Source of the DNA: DVED01 sp963838375 | Lineage (GTDB): Bacteria > Cyanobacteriota > Cyanobacteriia > Cyanobacteriales > Geitlerinemataceae | NCBI GenBank assembly: GCA_963838375.1 | Contig: CAWIQY010000012.1 | Location: 27,816-91,815, forward strand | Length of the DNA stretch: 64,000 nt | Direction of reading: 5' to 3' | Shown here: piece after piece, positions 54,701 through 63,148 of the stretch | Position numbering within the stretch: position 1 is the stretch's first letter | Layout of the letters: every line of letters starts with the position of its first letter | Program-made: the position numbers and the translations under genes | Notes under the pieces: generated by a model | The model's input: the letters and a program-made list of their open reading frames with translations, nothing else | Database searches by the model: none | What the model was told of the DNA's origin: nothing

Positions 54701-57262
54701 AGTGTAAGCCCTAGTGAATATAACCTGCAATTAGAAGGTTACGCAGAAGCTTTTGAAAATCCAGACCTCTACAACAACTTAATTTCTCAAGGTGTTGAAG
54801 GTCAAGTTGCGGTAAATCTAGTAGTGTGGTCTGGTGCTAATTTACAGCAAGAATCTGTTTCCTGGAGCTTGATTGATAGCGCACAGGCTTCACAAGACTT
54901 TGCCAAAGATATTCGCGAGACTTTATTACCAGCATTTGGTGGTAGCCGTCCCTTCAATAACGCAACTGCACCTGGCTCAGCTATTAATTTTGCAGTTCCT
55001 TTATTCTCTTCCAATCCTTTTGAAGGTAAACGTTGGACAATTGACGTATCGGGAGATGGTGTCCAGAATAGGGGTGCAAATACCGCAACTGCTAGAGACA
55101 ATGCCATTGCAGCAGGTGTTGATGTTATCAACGGAATTGTGATTGGTAACAATACTGGTCTGAAAAACTTTTACGATAACAACGTAATTGCAGGTACTAA
55201 CGCTAACGGAAATCCCGCTTTTACACTACAAACTACTGATTTTAACGGTTTTAAAACTGCTATCAATGAAAAACTGACAGCAGAATTGACACCACCTCCA
55301 CAGGTTTCTATCAGCGACGTTTCATTACTAGAAGGTAATAGCGGTACTACCGATTTCGTCTTTGATGTTAGCCTTTCAACAGCAAACAACCAAGCTATCA
55401 CCGTAGACTACACCACAGCAGACGGTACCGCAGTTGCCGGTAAAGACTACACCGCTACAAACGGTACTCTCACATTTAATGCTGGAGAGACAAGCAAAAC
55501 TGTTACAGTCTCGGTCGCTGGTGAAAACAGAGTTGAAATTGACGAAAACTTCTTCATCAACTTAAGTAACGTTACCAACGGTGACATTTTAGATGCTCAA
55601 GGTGAAGCAACTATTACCAACGACGACGAAATTCAACTCAGCAATAATAATGTTGATGAAAACAGCCCTAGCGCTACCGTAATTGGAAACTTCAGCGCTA
55701 CCGATGCATCAGATACCGATAGCTTCAGCTTTAGTTTGATAGATGACGCTGGGGGACGTTTTACTCTTAACGGCAGTCAATTGCAGGTAGCTGACGGTAC
55801 GCTGTTAGACTTTGAAAGCAACACCAGTCACAACGTTACAGTTCGCGCTATTGATAGCAATGGCAATAACTTTGATAAGAGTTTTGCCGTTGTAATTAAT
55901 GATATTGATGAAACACCTGTAGTTACTAACCAAGCACCTGTTGCCAATAACGACACAGCAACAACCAACGAAGACAACAACGTTAATATCAATGTCCTCG
56001 CTAACGACACCGATGTTGACGGCGACACTTTAAGCATTAGCGGAGTAGCAGGTTCTCCAACAGGTAGCGTTACTATCGACGGTGACAATATCCTTTACAA
56101 CCCCAACGGACAATTTGATTCTTTAAATGCGGGTGAAACTGCAACCGATACTTTTACCTACACTGTCAACGACGGCAATGGTTTAACCGATACCGCTACA
56201 GTTACCGTTACTATCAATGGTGTTGATCAAGTAATCAACAACGAAAGTCCCGTATTAGCTACCAACGGCGGCTTAACCGTAGACGAAGACGCAATTGGTA
56301 ACATCACCCCAACTCAATTACAAGTAACAGATGCAGACAACACTGCTGCGGAAATTACTTACACCATCACCGATGTTACCGACAACGGTAATTTGTTGCT
56401 TGACGGAACTGCTTTAGCCTTCAACGACAGCTTTACCCAAGCTGATATTGACAATAACCGTATAACTTACGACCACGACGGCAGCGAAACTACTTCCGAC
56501 AGCTTTAACTTCACAGTTGCTGATGGTGCGGGTGGAAACATTGGTTCTTCAATGTTTGATATTACGGTTAATCCCGTTAACGATGCACCCGTCGCTAATA
56601 ACGATGCTGCGACAACCAACCAAAACCAAGCAGTAACTATTACGGCTGCACAATTATTAGCCAACGATACCGACGTTGAAGGCGATACCCTTTCAATTGT
56701 TAGCGTTGGTAATGCGACTAACGGTAGCGTTGCGCTTAACGGTAGCGATGTAGTATTTACCCCCGATAATGATTTCAACAGTGCTGCAAGCTTTGCATAT
56801 ACTCTCAGCGATGGAAGCTTAACAGACAATGCAACAGTTTCGGTAACAGTTAATCCTGTATCATCCAACGAAATCCTTGGTACTCCAGGGCGCGACGCTT
56901 TAATGGGTGACAATACCGACAACATTATTACAGGTTTCCAAGGGCGCGATATGCTTACCGGAAATGGTGGTGCTGACAAATTTGTTTACACCGACATCCG
57001 CGATGCAGGGGATATCATCACCGACTTTGAATTAGGTAGCGACAAAATTGTTCTGACTCAGTTGCTCGATAGCTTAGGTTATGCAGGTTCCGACGCGATT
57101 GGCGACGGTTACGTTAGCTTTGGCTCCAGCAGAGGTGATGCTTTAGTTCAAATTGACCAAGACGGCATGGGTAGCGGCTTTATTTCTCGTCCTTTGGTTC
57201 TTCTTCAGGGTGTGACAGAAGAAAATCTATCCGCTAACGCTCAAAACAGCTTTGTTTTTTAA
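51755..57262 (+). CDS. Giant CARDB/Calx-beta/cadherin-like/RTX surface protein
   Basis: This 1835-residue acidic protein has no signal peptide. Residues 1-127 form a first CARDB unit; 128-737 are five near-identical 122-residue CARDB units (APNLTISGTPATPSSVSLAE, SDRFYISDDATLDS, QQGESDETDNVTAIPIQIG). About 738-857 is a divergent CARDB unit, 858-965 Calx-beta (VVEGNSGTTNAVFTVTRLGS), and 970-1180 a VWA-like DUF1194 domain (SLLVDISPSVSPSEYN). About 1183-1290 is a second Calx-beta; 1292-1390 is cadherin-like; 1392-1700 has further cadherin/CSPG-like repeats. The end (1705-1835) is RTX-like (GRDMLTGNGGADKFVYTDIR) and a type I secretion tail ending NAQNSFVF. Probably a secreted adhesin or cell-surface filament protein; Ca binding is likely. 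Confidence 0.88.
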   Translation: MKPNLKITSLPVAPPAVASLGETFQVSLQGINDGTADITSRWFDYVYLSSDNIFDNSDIRLTDISASGFVLRSLPAGDSYTSPNRSITIPNTTTTGNQFLLFVTDVFDSQDESDETDNVFAVPIEIKAPNLTISGTPATPSSVSLAESISLEYKVTNNGSGTASRFWSDRFYISDDATLDSTDTIIGNRNIISETPLAAGESYTTTANVFVPNTVETGNKFLLLQVDRANQQGESDETDNVTAIPIQIGAPNLTISGTPATPSSVSLAERISLEYKVTNNGSVTAPANWSDRFYISDDATLDSSDTIIGNRNIISETPLAAGESYTTTANVFVPNTVETGNKFLLLQVDRANQQGESDETDNVTAIPIQIGAPNLTISGTPATPSSVSLAERISLEYKVTNNGSVTAPANWSDRFYISDDATLDSSDTIIGNRNIISETPLAAGESYTTTANVFVPNTVETGNKFLLLQVDRANQQGESDETDNVTAIPIQIGAPNLTISGTPATPSSVSLAERISLEYKVTNNGSVTAPANWSDRFYISDDATLDSSDTIIGNRNIISETPLAAGESYTTTANVFVPNTVETGNKFLLLQVDRANQQGESDETDNVTAIPIQIGAPNLTISGTPATPSSVSLAERISLEYKVTNNGSVTAPANWSDRFYISDDATLDSSDTIIGNRNIISETPLAAGESYTTTANVFVPNTVETGNKFLLLQVDRANQQGESDETDNLTAIPVQVGAPNLQVSDATVPTFANVNSTFQVEWEVTNNSTVTALANWFDYIYLSDDDTLDNSDTRLVTQSAASNTPLAGGSSYTATRDITLPDAETGNRHLLFVADGNNRQGETDETDNVRAVPIQIGGLAIDDVTVVEGNSGTTNAVFTVTRLGSSTQTATVDYSTADDTATAGQDYVATNGTLTFNPGETTKTITVGVNGDTDLEATENFFVNLTNPTNTSVIDSQGVGTIQFDEVGSVDSEISLLVDISPSVSPSEYNLQLEGYAEAFENPDLYNNLISQGVEGQVAVNLVVWSGANLQQESVSWSLIDSAQASQDFAKDIRETLLPAFGGSRPFNNATAPGSAINFAVPLFSSNPFEGKRWTIDVSGDGVQNRGANTATARDNAIAAGVDVINGIVIGNNTGLKNFYDNNVIAGTNANGNPAFTLQTTDFNGFKTAINEKLTAELTPPPQVSISDVSLLEGNSGTTDFVFDVSLSTANNQAITVDYTTADGTAVAGKDYTATNGTLTFNAGETSKTVTVSVAGENRVEIDENFFINLSNVTNGDILDAQGEATITNDDEIQLSNNNVDENSPSATVIGNFSATDASDTDSFSFSLIDDAGGRFTLNGSQLQVADGTLLDFESNTSHNVTVRAIDSNGNNFDKSFAVVINDIDETPVVTNQAPVANNDTATTNEDNNVNINVLANDTDVDGDTLSISGVAGSPTGSVTIDGDNILYNPNGQFDSLNAGETATDTFTYTVNDGNGLTDTATVTVTINGVDQVINNESPVLATNGGLTVDEDAIGNITPTQLQVTDADNTAAEITYTITDVTDNGNLLLDGTALAFNDSFTQADIDNNRITYDHDGSETTSDSFNFTVADGAGGNIGSSMFDITVNPVNDAPVANNDAATTNQNQAVTITAAQLLANDTDVEGDTLSIVSVGNATNGSVALNGSDVVFTPDNDFNSAASFAYTLSDGSLTDNATVSVTVNPVSSNEILGTPGRDALMGDNTDNIITGFQGRDMLTGNGGADKFVYTDIRDAGDIITDFELGSDKIVLTQLLDSLGYAGSDAIGDGYVSFGSSRGDALVQIDQDGMGSGFISRPLVLLQGVTEENLSANAQNSFVF
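52136..53965 (+). repeat. Five tandem 366-bp repeats within the CARDB gene
   Basis: Unit starts (GCGCCAAATTTAAC) are at 52136, 52502, 52868, 53234 and 53600, exactly 366 bases apart. Units 2-5 differ by only a few bases. Unit 1 is slightly divergent (GCATCACGTTTC in place of CACCAGCTAAC). Units 3 and 4 use GCTCTGTTAG while 2 and 5 use GCTCTGTGAG, so copies have been shuffled by recombination. Copy number may be wrong in a short-read assembly. Confidence 0.95.
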
Positions 57263-57317
57263 CGGAATGAACGTGAGGGATGAAAATTCCCTCTTTTTTT
57301 GTTGTCGTAAGCCTTAA

Positions 57318-57367
57318 AAACCCGGATATTGATCGGGTTTAGTAAAGCCCCCCTTCAAAAAGGGGGG
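57318..57367 (+). terminator. Paired hairpins after the CARDB gene
   Basis: AAACCCG (57318-57324) with CGGGTTT (57334-57340), then CCCCCCTT (57348-57355) with AAGGGGGG (57360-57367). The first is a likely intrinsic terminator; the second resembles the dispersed CCCCCTT/AAGGGGG repeats of cyanobacteria. Confidence 0.6.
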
Positions 57368-57433
57368 TTGGGGGGATATCTCTCACTGCTTTCAGTTACA
57401 AGTCTTTTATCCTTATCAACACCCAGAGGAATT

Positions 57434-58156
57434 ATGTCTAACTTCAAAAGTTTTTCAACTCGCTTAGTAGGTATTTTCGGTTTATTCGCTTCAACTAGCC
57501 TTGTTTTTGCCAATCCCGCACAAGCTGTCAGCATCGATTTAGGTAGCTGGAGAAGAGTTGGTGATGTCGACGTGACTGGCAATCAAGCTAATATTTCTAC
57601 CGCTTCTTTCACAGCACAAGATGATTTTCCGCAAGCAGCAGGCACTTTTAACTATTCCGGTAACAGCCCAGTTGCGGCTGGTAGTCCGTTAGAAACTTTT
57701 GTGGGTGTAACTCCTAGAGCTTTAGACATTAATTCTTTCGATGTAGCTACTGAAGGTTCTGCGATTACAACCAACTTAAATGTCAGAAAAGGCGATCGCC
57801 TTTCATTCGACTGGAATTATCTCACTAACGATACATTCGATGATTACGCCTTTTTCGTAGCTAACGGCGTTATTACTAAACTCGCTGATGTAAGCAATGC
57901 TGTAAATAGTTCCACTAACTTTAATTCAGAAACAGGCGCAAGAACTTTTAACTATACCTTTGCTAATGCTGGTAACTATCAAGTTGGAATTGGTGTCGTT
58001 GATATAGGTGATTTTAATGGCACATCCGCTTTACAAATCAACAACGCTCAAACCGAACCCGTACCCGAACCTTTTACAATTCTCGGTACGGTTGTCGCTG
58101 GGGGATTCGGCGTAATGCTCCGCCGCAAGCGCTCCAAAAAACAAACAATTAGCTAG
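57434..58156 (+). CDS. PEP-CTERM sorting domain protein
   Basis: This 240-residue exported protein starts at the ATG at 57434 (MSNFKSFSTRLVGIFGLFAS); the frame is open upstream through a repeat, which is not coding. A signal peptide ends near ANPAQAV. The mature part has beta-sandwich character (SFDVATEGSAITTNLNVRKG, LSFDWNYLTNDTFDDYAFFV). The C-terminus has the PEP-CTERM signal: VPEPFTILGTVVAGGFGVML then basic RRKRSKK. Such proteins are processed by an exosortase and delivered to the cell surface. The matching exosortase gene is not in the window. A strong terminator follows. Confidence 0.88.
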   Translation: MSNFKSFSTRLVGIFGLFASTSLVFANPAQAVSIDLGSWRRVGDVDVTGNQANISTASFTAQDDFPQAAGTFNYSGNSPVAAGSPLETFVGVTPRALDINSFDVATEGSAITTNLNVRKGDRLSFDWNYLTNDTFDDYAFFVANGVITKLADVSNAVNSSTNFNSETGARTFNYTFANAGNYQVGIGVVDIGDFNGTSALQINNAQTEPVPEPFTILGTVVAGGFGVMLRRKRSKKQTIS

Positions 58157-58226
58157 TTGATAGTTGATTTCTTGTGGGATGGGCAGAGAACGCCCGTTCA
58201 TTTAAATAAAAATCCCCACCATTGAT

Positions 58227-58256
58227 AAACCCGGTTTTTTTGAAAAAGCCGGGTTT
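58227..58256 (+). terminator. Intrinsic terminator after the PEP-CTERM gene
   Basis: AAACCCGG (58227-58234) and GCCGGGTTT (58248-58256) form a GC-rich stem, the loop contains a T-run, and AAA-rich sequence lies nearby. It ends transcription after the gene stop at 58156. Confidence 0.65.
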
Positions 58257-58505
58257 CCTAATAGCAAAAAAAAATAAAAAATACTACATAAAAGTATAGG
58301 AACAATGTAAAACAACTAGCGTCAACAAAAGATTTAATGTTATAAACTTTATCTTTAGAAAGATTCAAAATAATCTCAAGAATGATTTAAAAACTAGCAA
58401 CTAACGACTAACAACTAGCAACTAACAAACCGCCATAAACTTTTAGAAACAATATTATTGTCTTCCCGTCATTACTTACAGTCTCAAGACTAAAGGAATT
58501 CTCTT

Positions 58506-59172
58506 ATGACTGGCTTTCATCGTTTCAAATCTGGAACCGCTGCATTTTTGGCATTAGGTATTACAACCGCTGCGGCTGCACCTATTTTGGTATCAACCCC
58601 TGCTACCGCACAAGCAATTTTTGGACAACGATCGAGAGGGGTTTCTATTCCTGAAGGAGTGACACTTCCGGTTACTTTTGATAAAGAGAAAGTTGTTGTC
58701 ACACCCGATGAAACTTCCGACTTAACTTTAACAGTTGCAACCAATATTATTGATAGCAACAGAAACATCTTAATTCCACGGGGAAGCGAACTTGTAGGAA
58801 GATTAGAACCAGCAACTTTTAATGGTGAAAAAGGTTCTCAATTCGTTGCACGAGAATTAGTTTTCCCCGATGGTAGAAAGCAGAATATCGATGCAGTTTC
58901 TGCGGTAGTTACCAACAAAGAAACAATCAAAAAAGGTGCCAGTACCGGGAAAATTTTAACAGATGCTGCCTACGGTACCGCTGCTGCATCCGTTATTTCA
59001 CTGATAACAGGAAATAATAAAATTGAAACCTTAGAACCTATAGCTGGTGCTGCTGCGGGTGCTATCGCAGGTATCTTATTGCGACGCAAGAGCAGTTGAA
59101 GTTGTGGTTATCAACCCTCAAAACGATTTAGATGTCACTTTGCGTTCTAATTTATTATTGTCTCGCTTCTAG
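58506..59172 (+). CDS. Exported VirB10/TrbI-like domain protein (frame broken at the end)
   Basis: A signal peptide (ALGITTAAAAPILVSTPATA) is followed by a domain resembling the C-terminal beta-barrel of VirB10/TrbI: ISIPEGVTLPVTFDKEK, LTVATNIIDSNRNILIPRGS, ELVGRLEPA, GSQFVARELVFPDGRKQNID and a glycine/alanine-rich segment (EPIAGAAAGAIAGILLRRKS). The frame as given stops at 59099; one extra A near 59092 hides the family-like end VEVVVINPQNDLDVTLRSNL up to 59172 (221 residues). The SLH-protein downstream has the same domain and tail. No other type IV secretion genes are around, so a stand-alone envelope role is likely. Confidence 0.72.
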
Positions 59173-59901
59173 GATTGCCCACCGCAACAAAGTTTTCATC
59201 TTATTTTGATTTAACGCCATTGTCACTTGAAACCGAAAGTGTACGATGGCTTGTTTTTTTAGAAGAGATGCGGGAGATGGAAGAAGATAAGGGGGCAAGG
59301 GGACAAGGAGACAAGGAGAGGATAATTCCTAACTCCGTGAGCTATCCCTTGGGGGCAATCTAAAATCTAAAATCCAAAATCTAGAATTACAGTAGTCCTG
59401 ATATTCAATTTGACTGGCTGTATAAAAAATAGGTAGAGAACCTATAAACGAATTTAGGAAAGCAATTAATTAAGTCTATTAACGCTCAAATAGTATTAGT
59501 CAAAAGCAATAAAGCTGAAGATGAACTTATTTCGGTGCGTTCGGTAATGTTTAGCTATGACTGCTTCAAGTGACACATGAGCAAACTTAGCTGTAATACC
59601 TATGAGCTATAACTGGTATAGTCTAAGCGATTTAAGGCTACTTAAGCAATCTGAGTTTATTTAAAACTGCTATCTAAAGAAATTACGGAACTTTTTTAGA
59701 TTTAAAGCAACTATTATATTAACTGCACGTCTGAGCAAATTAAATATAAATAGTCTTTAAATAGAAAAATTACCTAATAAGATAAAGTCAGACCTTTATG
59801 TCTAAAATAGACTCTAAAAAATCATAGAACTCGGAACATTTAATCTGAGATTTTGTCAAAATAATTAACAGGAACAAACGGAATTGTTGGGGATAAAATT
59901 A
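59173..59901. other. Long intergenic region, 729 bases
   Basis: The stretch between the two VirB10-like genes has no credible gene. A 62-codon frame at 59175-59363 is low-complexity (GARGQGDKER) and is rejected. Around 59360-59390 are short CTAAAATC-type repeats as seen near 49900. The remainder is AT-rich and probably a promoter or leader. Confidence 0.55.
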
Positions 59902-61152
59902 ATGTCTAATCTAAATCGTTGGAAATCAAAATGTGCTGCATTCATGGCTGTGGGTATTACCGCAGGTGCTTTAGCGCCTTTAGTCGCACCCGCACCATCC
60001 CAGGCTCAAACTAATGGTTTTTATGATGTTTCATCTAACTATTGGGCAGCAACTTTTATTAAAGAATTAGCACAAAGAGGAGTTATCGCCGGTTTCCCCG
60101 ATGGTAGCTTCCGTCCAGATGCACCAGTAACGCGCTCTCAATTTGCTGCGATGATTGGCAAAGCCTTCAACAAGCAGCAAGAGAGACAGCCAATTAATTT
60201 TGGTGATGTTTCATCCAACTATTGGGCTTACAGCGCGATTCAAAAAGCTTACACTACTGGTTTCTTGGCTGGATATCCCGGTCAAGTTTTCCGCCCTACT
60301 CAAAATATTCCTCGCGAGCAGGTGTTGGTTTCTCTTTCCAACGGTTTAGACTATGTTGCTAGCGGTAATGTTCAAAGCACGTTGGGATACTATAACGATG
60401 CTTATAACATCTCCAACTATGCTCGCAGCCCTATCGCCGCAGCAACAGAGAAGCGAATGGTTGTCAACTATCCTAATACTAAATTCCTCAGTCCTAAAGG
60501 AACTGCAACCCGTGCAGATGTAGCGGCTTATATTTATCAAGCTTTAGTTAGCACCAATCAAGCTGACGCTATTAACTCGCCCTACATCGTAGCTTTTGAC
60601 AATGGTGGTGGTGCTGGTGCTGGTCCAATTGTCATCATCCCCGAAGGAACTGTTCTTCCCGTTAAGTACGACAAAGCAGAAAAGATTATGGTTACAAAGG
60701 ATGAAACAGCGCCTTTGACTTTGACTATCTCGCAAAACGTAATTACAGATACCGGAAGTTTAGTAATTCCTGCGGGTTCTAACGTTGAGGGTAAACTTCA
60801 ACCTGTTGAAGGTGGCTCCCAATTCGTAGCTGAAAAACTGATTTTGGCAAACGGAAAAGAATATGGCATTACCGCTACTTCTGGAATAATTACCAAAACT
60901 GAAACTATCAAAAAAGGTACTAGTACACAAGGTATCGTCAAGAACACCGCATTAGGTGCTGGTGCTGCTGCTGCTGTCGCTGCCGTAACTGGCGATCGCG
61001 CTGTAGCAACTGAAGAAATTTTAGGTGGTGCAGCCATCGGTGCGATAACTGGAATCTTCTTCAACAAGAAGAGTGTTGACTTGATTGTTATCGATCCAAA
61101 TACCGATTTAGAAATGACCATCGGTAGAAGTTTCGAGGTTTCATATCGCTGA
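59902..61152 (+). CDS. SLH-domain protein with C-terminal VirB10/TrbI-like domain
   Basis: This 416-residue protein has the ATG at 59902 (MSNLNRWKSKCAAFMAVGIT) as start, with a signal peptide ending PSQAQT. Two or three S-layer-homology repeats follow (FYDVSSNYWAATFIKELAQR, GVIAGFPDGSFRPDAPVTRS; FGDVSSNYWAYSAIQKAYTT), which bind cell-wall polysaccharide or peptidoglycan. The C-terminal 190 residues repeat the domain of the preceding gene: PEGTVLPVKYDKAEKIMVTK, SLVIPAGSNVEGKLQPVEGG, ILANGKEYGITATSG and KKSVDLIVIDPNTDLEMTIG. Fusion of SLH to a VirB10-like barrel suggests an anchored outer-envelope protein. The two paralogs probably arose by duplication. Confidence 0.85.
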   Translation: MSNLNRWKSKCAAFMAVGITAGALAPLVAPAPSQAQTNGFYDVSSNYWAATFIKELAQRGVIAGFPDGSFRPDAPVTRSQFAAMIGKAFNKQQERQPINFGDVSSNYWAYSAIQKAYTTGFLAGYPGQVFRPTQNIPREQVLVSLSNGLDYVASGNVQSTLGYYNDAYNISNYARSPIAAATEKRMVVNYPNTKFLSPKGTATRADVAAYIYQALVSTNQADAINSPYIVAFDNGGGAGAGPIVIIPEGTVLPVKYDKAEKIMVTKDETAPLTLTISQNVITDTGSLVIPAGSNVEGKLQPVEGGSQFVAEKLILANGKEYGITATSGIITKTETIKKGTSTQGIVKNTALGAGAAAAVAAVTGDRAVATEEILGGAAIGAITGIFFNKKSVDLIVIDPNTDLEMTIGRSFEVSYR

Positions 61153-61273
61153 TAGGGGTTCGGAGGAGATGGGGTTCGGGGGTTCGGGGGTTCGGGGGTA
61201 GAGAATTTTATTGTTCACTGATAACTGCTCACTGCTCACTGATAACTGATAACTGATAACTGATAACTCCTAA

Positions 61274-62597
61274 CTATTTACCCGCTTCTGGTAAACGAAC
61301 AATAAACGTACTTCCGCGAGTATCCGTTAATTTAATAGCAAAACGAGTAGCAGGGCTGAAAACTTCCATTTCGCCCTGCATTTGTTCTATCAACTGTTTA
61401 GCTATAGCTAATCCCAATCCGGAACCGGGAATTTCAGTTTCTGCCTTTACTCCTCGATAACCTCTTTCTCCAAGATGTTCTAAATCTTGTTGTGGAATAC
61501 CTAACCCGTTATCGCTAATAGCAATTCCTAAAAAATTCGCTTTATCTTTTATCGATTCAATTAAAATTTTGCCGCCTGCGGGAGTATATTTCAAAGCATT
61601 ATCAAGAATATTACTTAATACTTCTCGTAATGCCTGAGAATTCGCTCGTACCAGACACGAACTATTATCAAATTCAATTATTAATTCTAGAGAACGTTCT
61701 TGTGCTATTGCTTTAGCTGAGACCAATAATGGCTGCAATACTTCATTTAAATTAAATTCAATAACTTCTTGCTCTGCCCCATTTAATAATAGTAAAGGCT
61801 TATGTTCTTCTATAGTTGCTTCTACTTCTACTTGGTTTTTTGGGGCTAATTTCGCTGGAATTAAATCCTCTGGAGTCAAGTCGATTGCTTCATCAAATTT
61901 CTGTAGCAATTCTTTAAGTCTATCGCTTTCCCTAACTATAGATAAAGCAACTTCTCTATTTGCATCCTTTGGTAGCAATCGCTTTGTTAGGAGTTTCCCA
62001 AAAGTTCGTAAAGCTGTTAACGGATTGCGAAATTGATGTAATAAGTTGTCCATCAAATCTAACTGCTTTTCTTGCATTATTTGATGTTGATGCAGTCTGG
62101 CTTGCTAACCAAGCACGTCGCCTATCCATGATGCAGGCGATCGCCAAACTTTGGGCTACATTTTCGACTTGAGTGCGTTCGCTTTCCTTCCAGGCTCTGT
62201 CTTCTCTAGTCGTTACCAATAACCCCATCATCACCGAATCGTGAATCAAAGGTAAAACAATTTGGTCGCGATCCATTAAGTATTCTTGATTACCTTGATT
62301 ATTCTGCTGTGTTTGAGAAGAGAAAGCATCCTTAGATTGCGAACTAATTACTTCTGAGGAGGGACTTAACAAATAACGATTCACAAATGGTAAAGCTATT
62401 TGATGCTCTTGCCCTACCACCGCAGTCTCTGGATAAACCGCAACAGGAATTAACTCGGCTTCCCCCTTGCGTGGCGGAACCTCTGCCAATTCTTGCGTCA
62501 AATATACAACGCTCAAAGATGCTCCTAAACCTGTGCCTAATAGCGTCAATTGTTCTCGGCACAGAGCAACAAACTCTGAACTGGCAGAAACGATCAT
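61274..62597 (-). CDS. Sensor histidine kinase (frameshifted)
   Basis: The N-terminal frame (to about 62098) has a GAF-like domain: VASSEFVALCREQLTLLGTG-type start, LSVVYLTQELAEVPP, IVLPLIHDSVMMGLLVTTRE and CIMDRRRAWLASQ. One extra A near 62098 hides the continuation LHQHQIMQEKQLDLMDNLLH. HisKA follows with H-box HQFRNPLTALRTFGKLLTKR, then a HATPase domain with N-box NILDNALKYTPAGG, G1 ISDNGLGIP and G2 GSGLGLAIAKQLIE. The corrected protein is 440 residues, soluble, and matches a common cyanobacterial kinase type. The cognate response regulator is not adjacent. The break is probably a sequencing error. Confidence 0.88.
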
Positions 62598-62827
62598 AAT
62601 GGATTCTTGTGGCTGGCGATATTACAAAGCTTAACTAATTCTGAGTCTTATAATTGACTATGTAGCATTATATTACTCAATTTTTTTGATTTATCTATAT
62701 CTAAAAAAATGATGTTTCAATTTCGGTTAGTTAAGAACCATTGATTTTTTTGATTAAAACTTTTATAATTGGCTCGGATTTTGTAGCTATAACTACAATC
62801 TGTAGCTAACACCAGGAGGAAAATAGT

Positions 62828-63148
62828 TTGGCTAGGAGAAGGAAGCGCAAAAGCCGTCGTCGTCAGGAAGGACGGCGCATTCTAGAACACGTGCCTCAAT
62901 ATAGCATCGAAAGTGGCGAAGATAAACCAGTGACAGCAGCAAGAAAATTTATTCAAGCTGAAGGCATTCTTCCACCTGCTCTACTGCTAGTGAAGCGTAA
63001 CGAACACACTACAGACCGTTATTTTTGGGCTGAAAAGGGTCTGTTTGGCGCTCAGTATGTAGAAGAAAACCACTTTTTGTTTCCTAGTTTGAGAACAATG
63101 GAACCAACTTCCATTCCAGAAGCATTAGCTGTCGCAACTGCTCGATAA
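62828..63148 (+). CDS. DUF3155 domain protein
   Basis: This 106-residue cyanobacterial protein starts with TTG at 62828; an excellent AGGAGG Shine-Dalgarno at 62814-62819 with 8-base spacing decides this start. The very basic N-terminus (MARRRKRKSRRRQEGRRILE) is followed by VPQYSIESGEDKPVTAARKF, then ILPPALLLVKRNEHTTDRYF and YVEENHFLFPSLRTM. The family is strongly conserved in cyanobacteria and of unknown role; the Arg-rich start suggests nucleic-acid or membrane contact. It is followed by 850 bases of structured non-coding DNA. Confidence 0.85.
   Translation: MARRRKRKSRRRQEGRRILEHVPQYSIESGEDKPVTAARKFIQAEGILPPALLLVKRNEHTTDRYFWAEKGLFGAQYVEENHFLFPSLRTMEPTSIPEALAVATAR

Noticed and set aside
59175..59363. 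Small frame with GARGQGDKER-type sequence
   Set aside because: Low-complexity and made from short repeats; no family pattern, and it begins inside the corrected end of the preceding gene.
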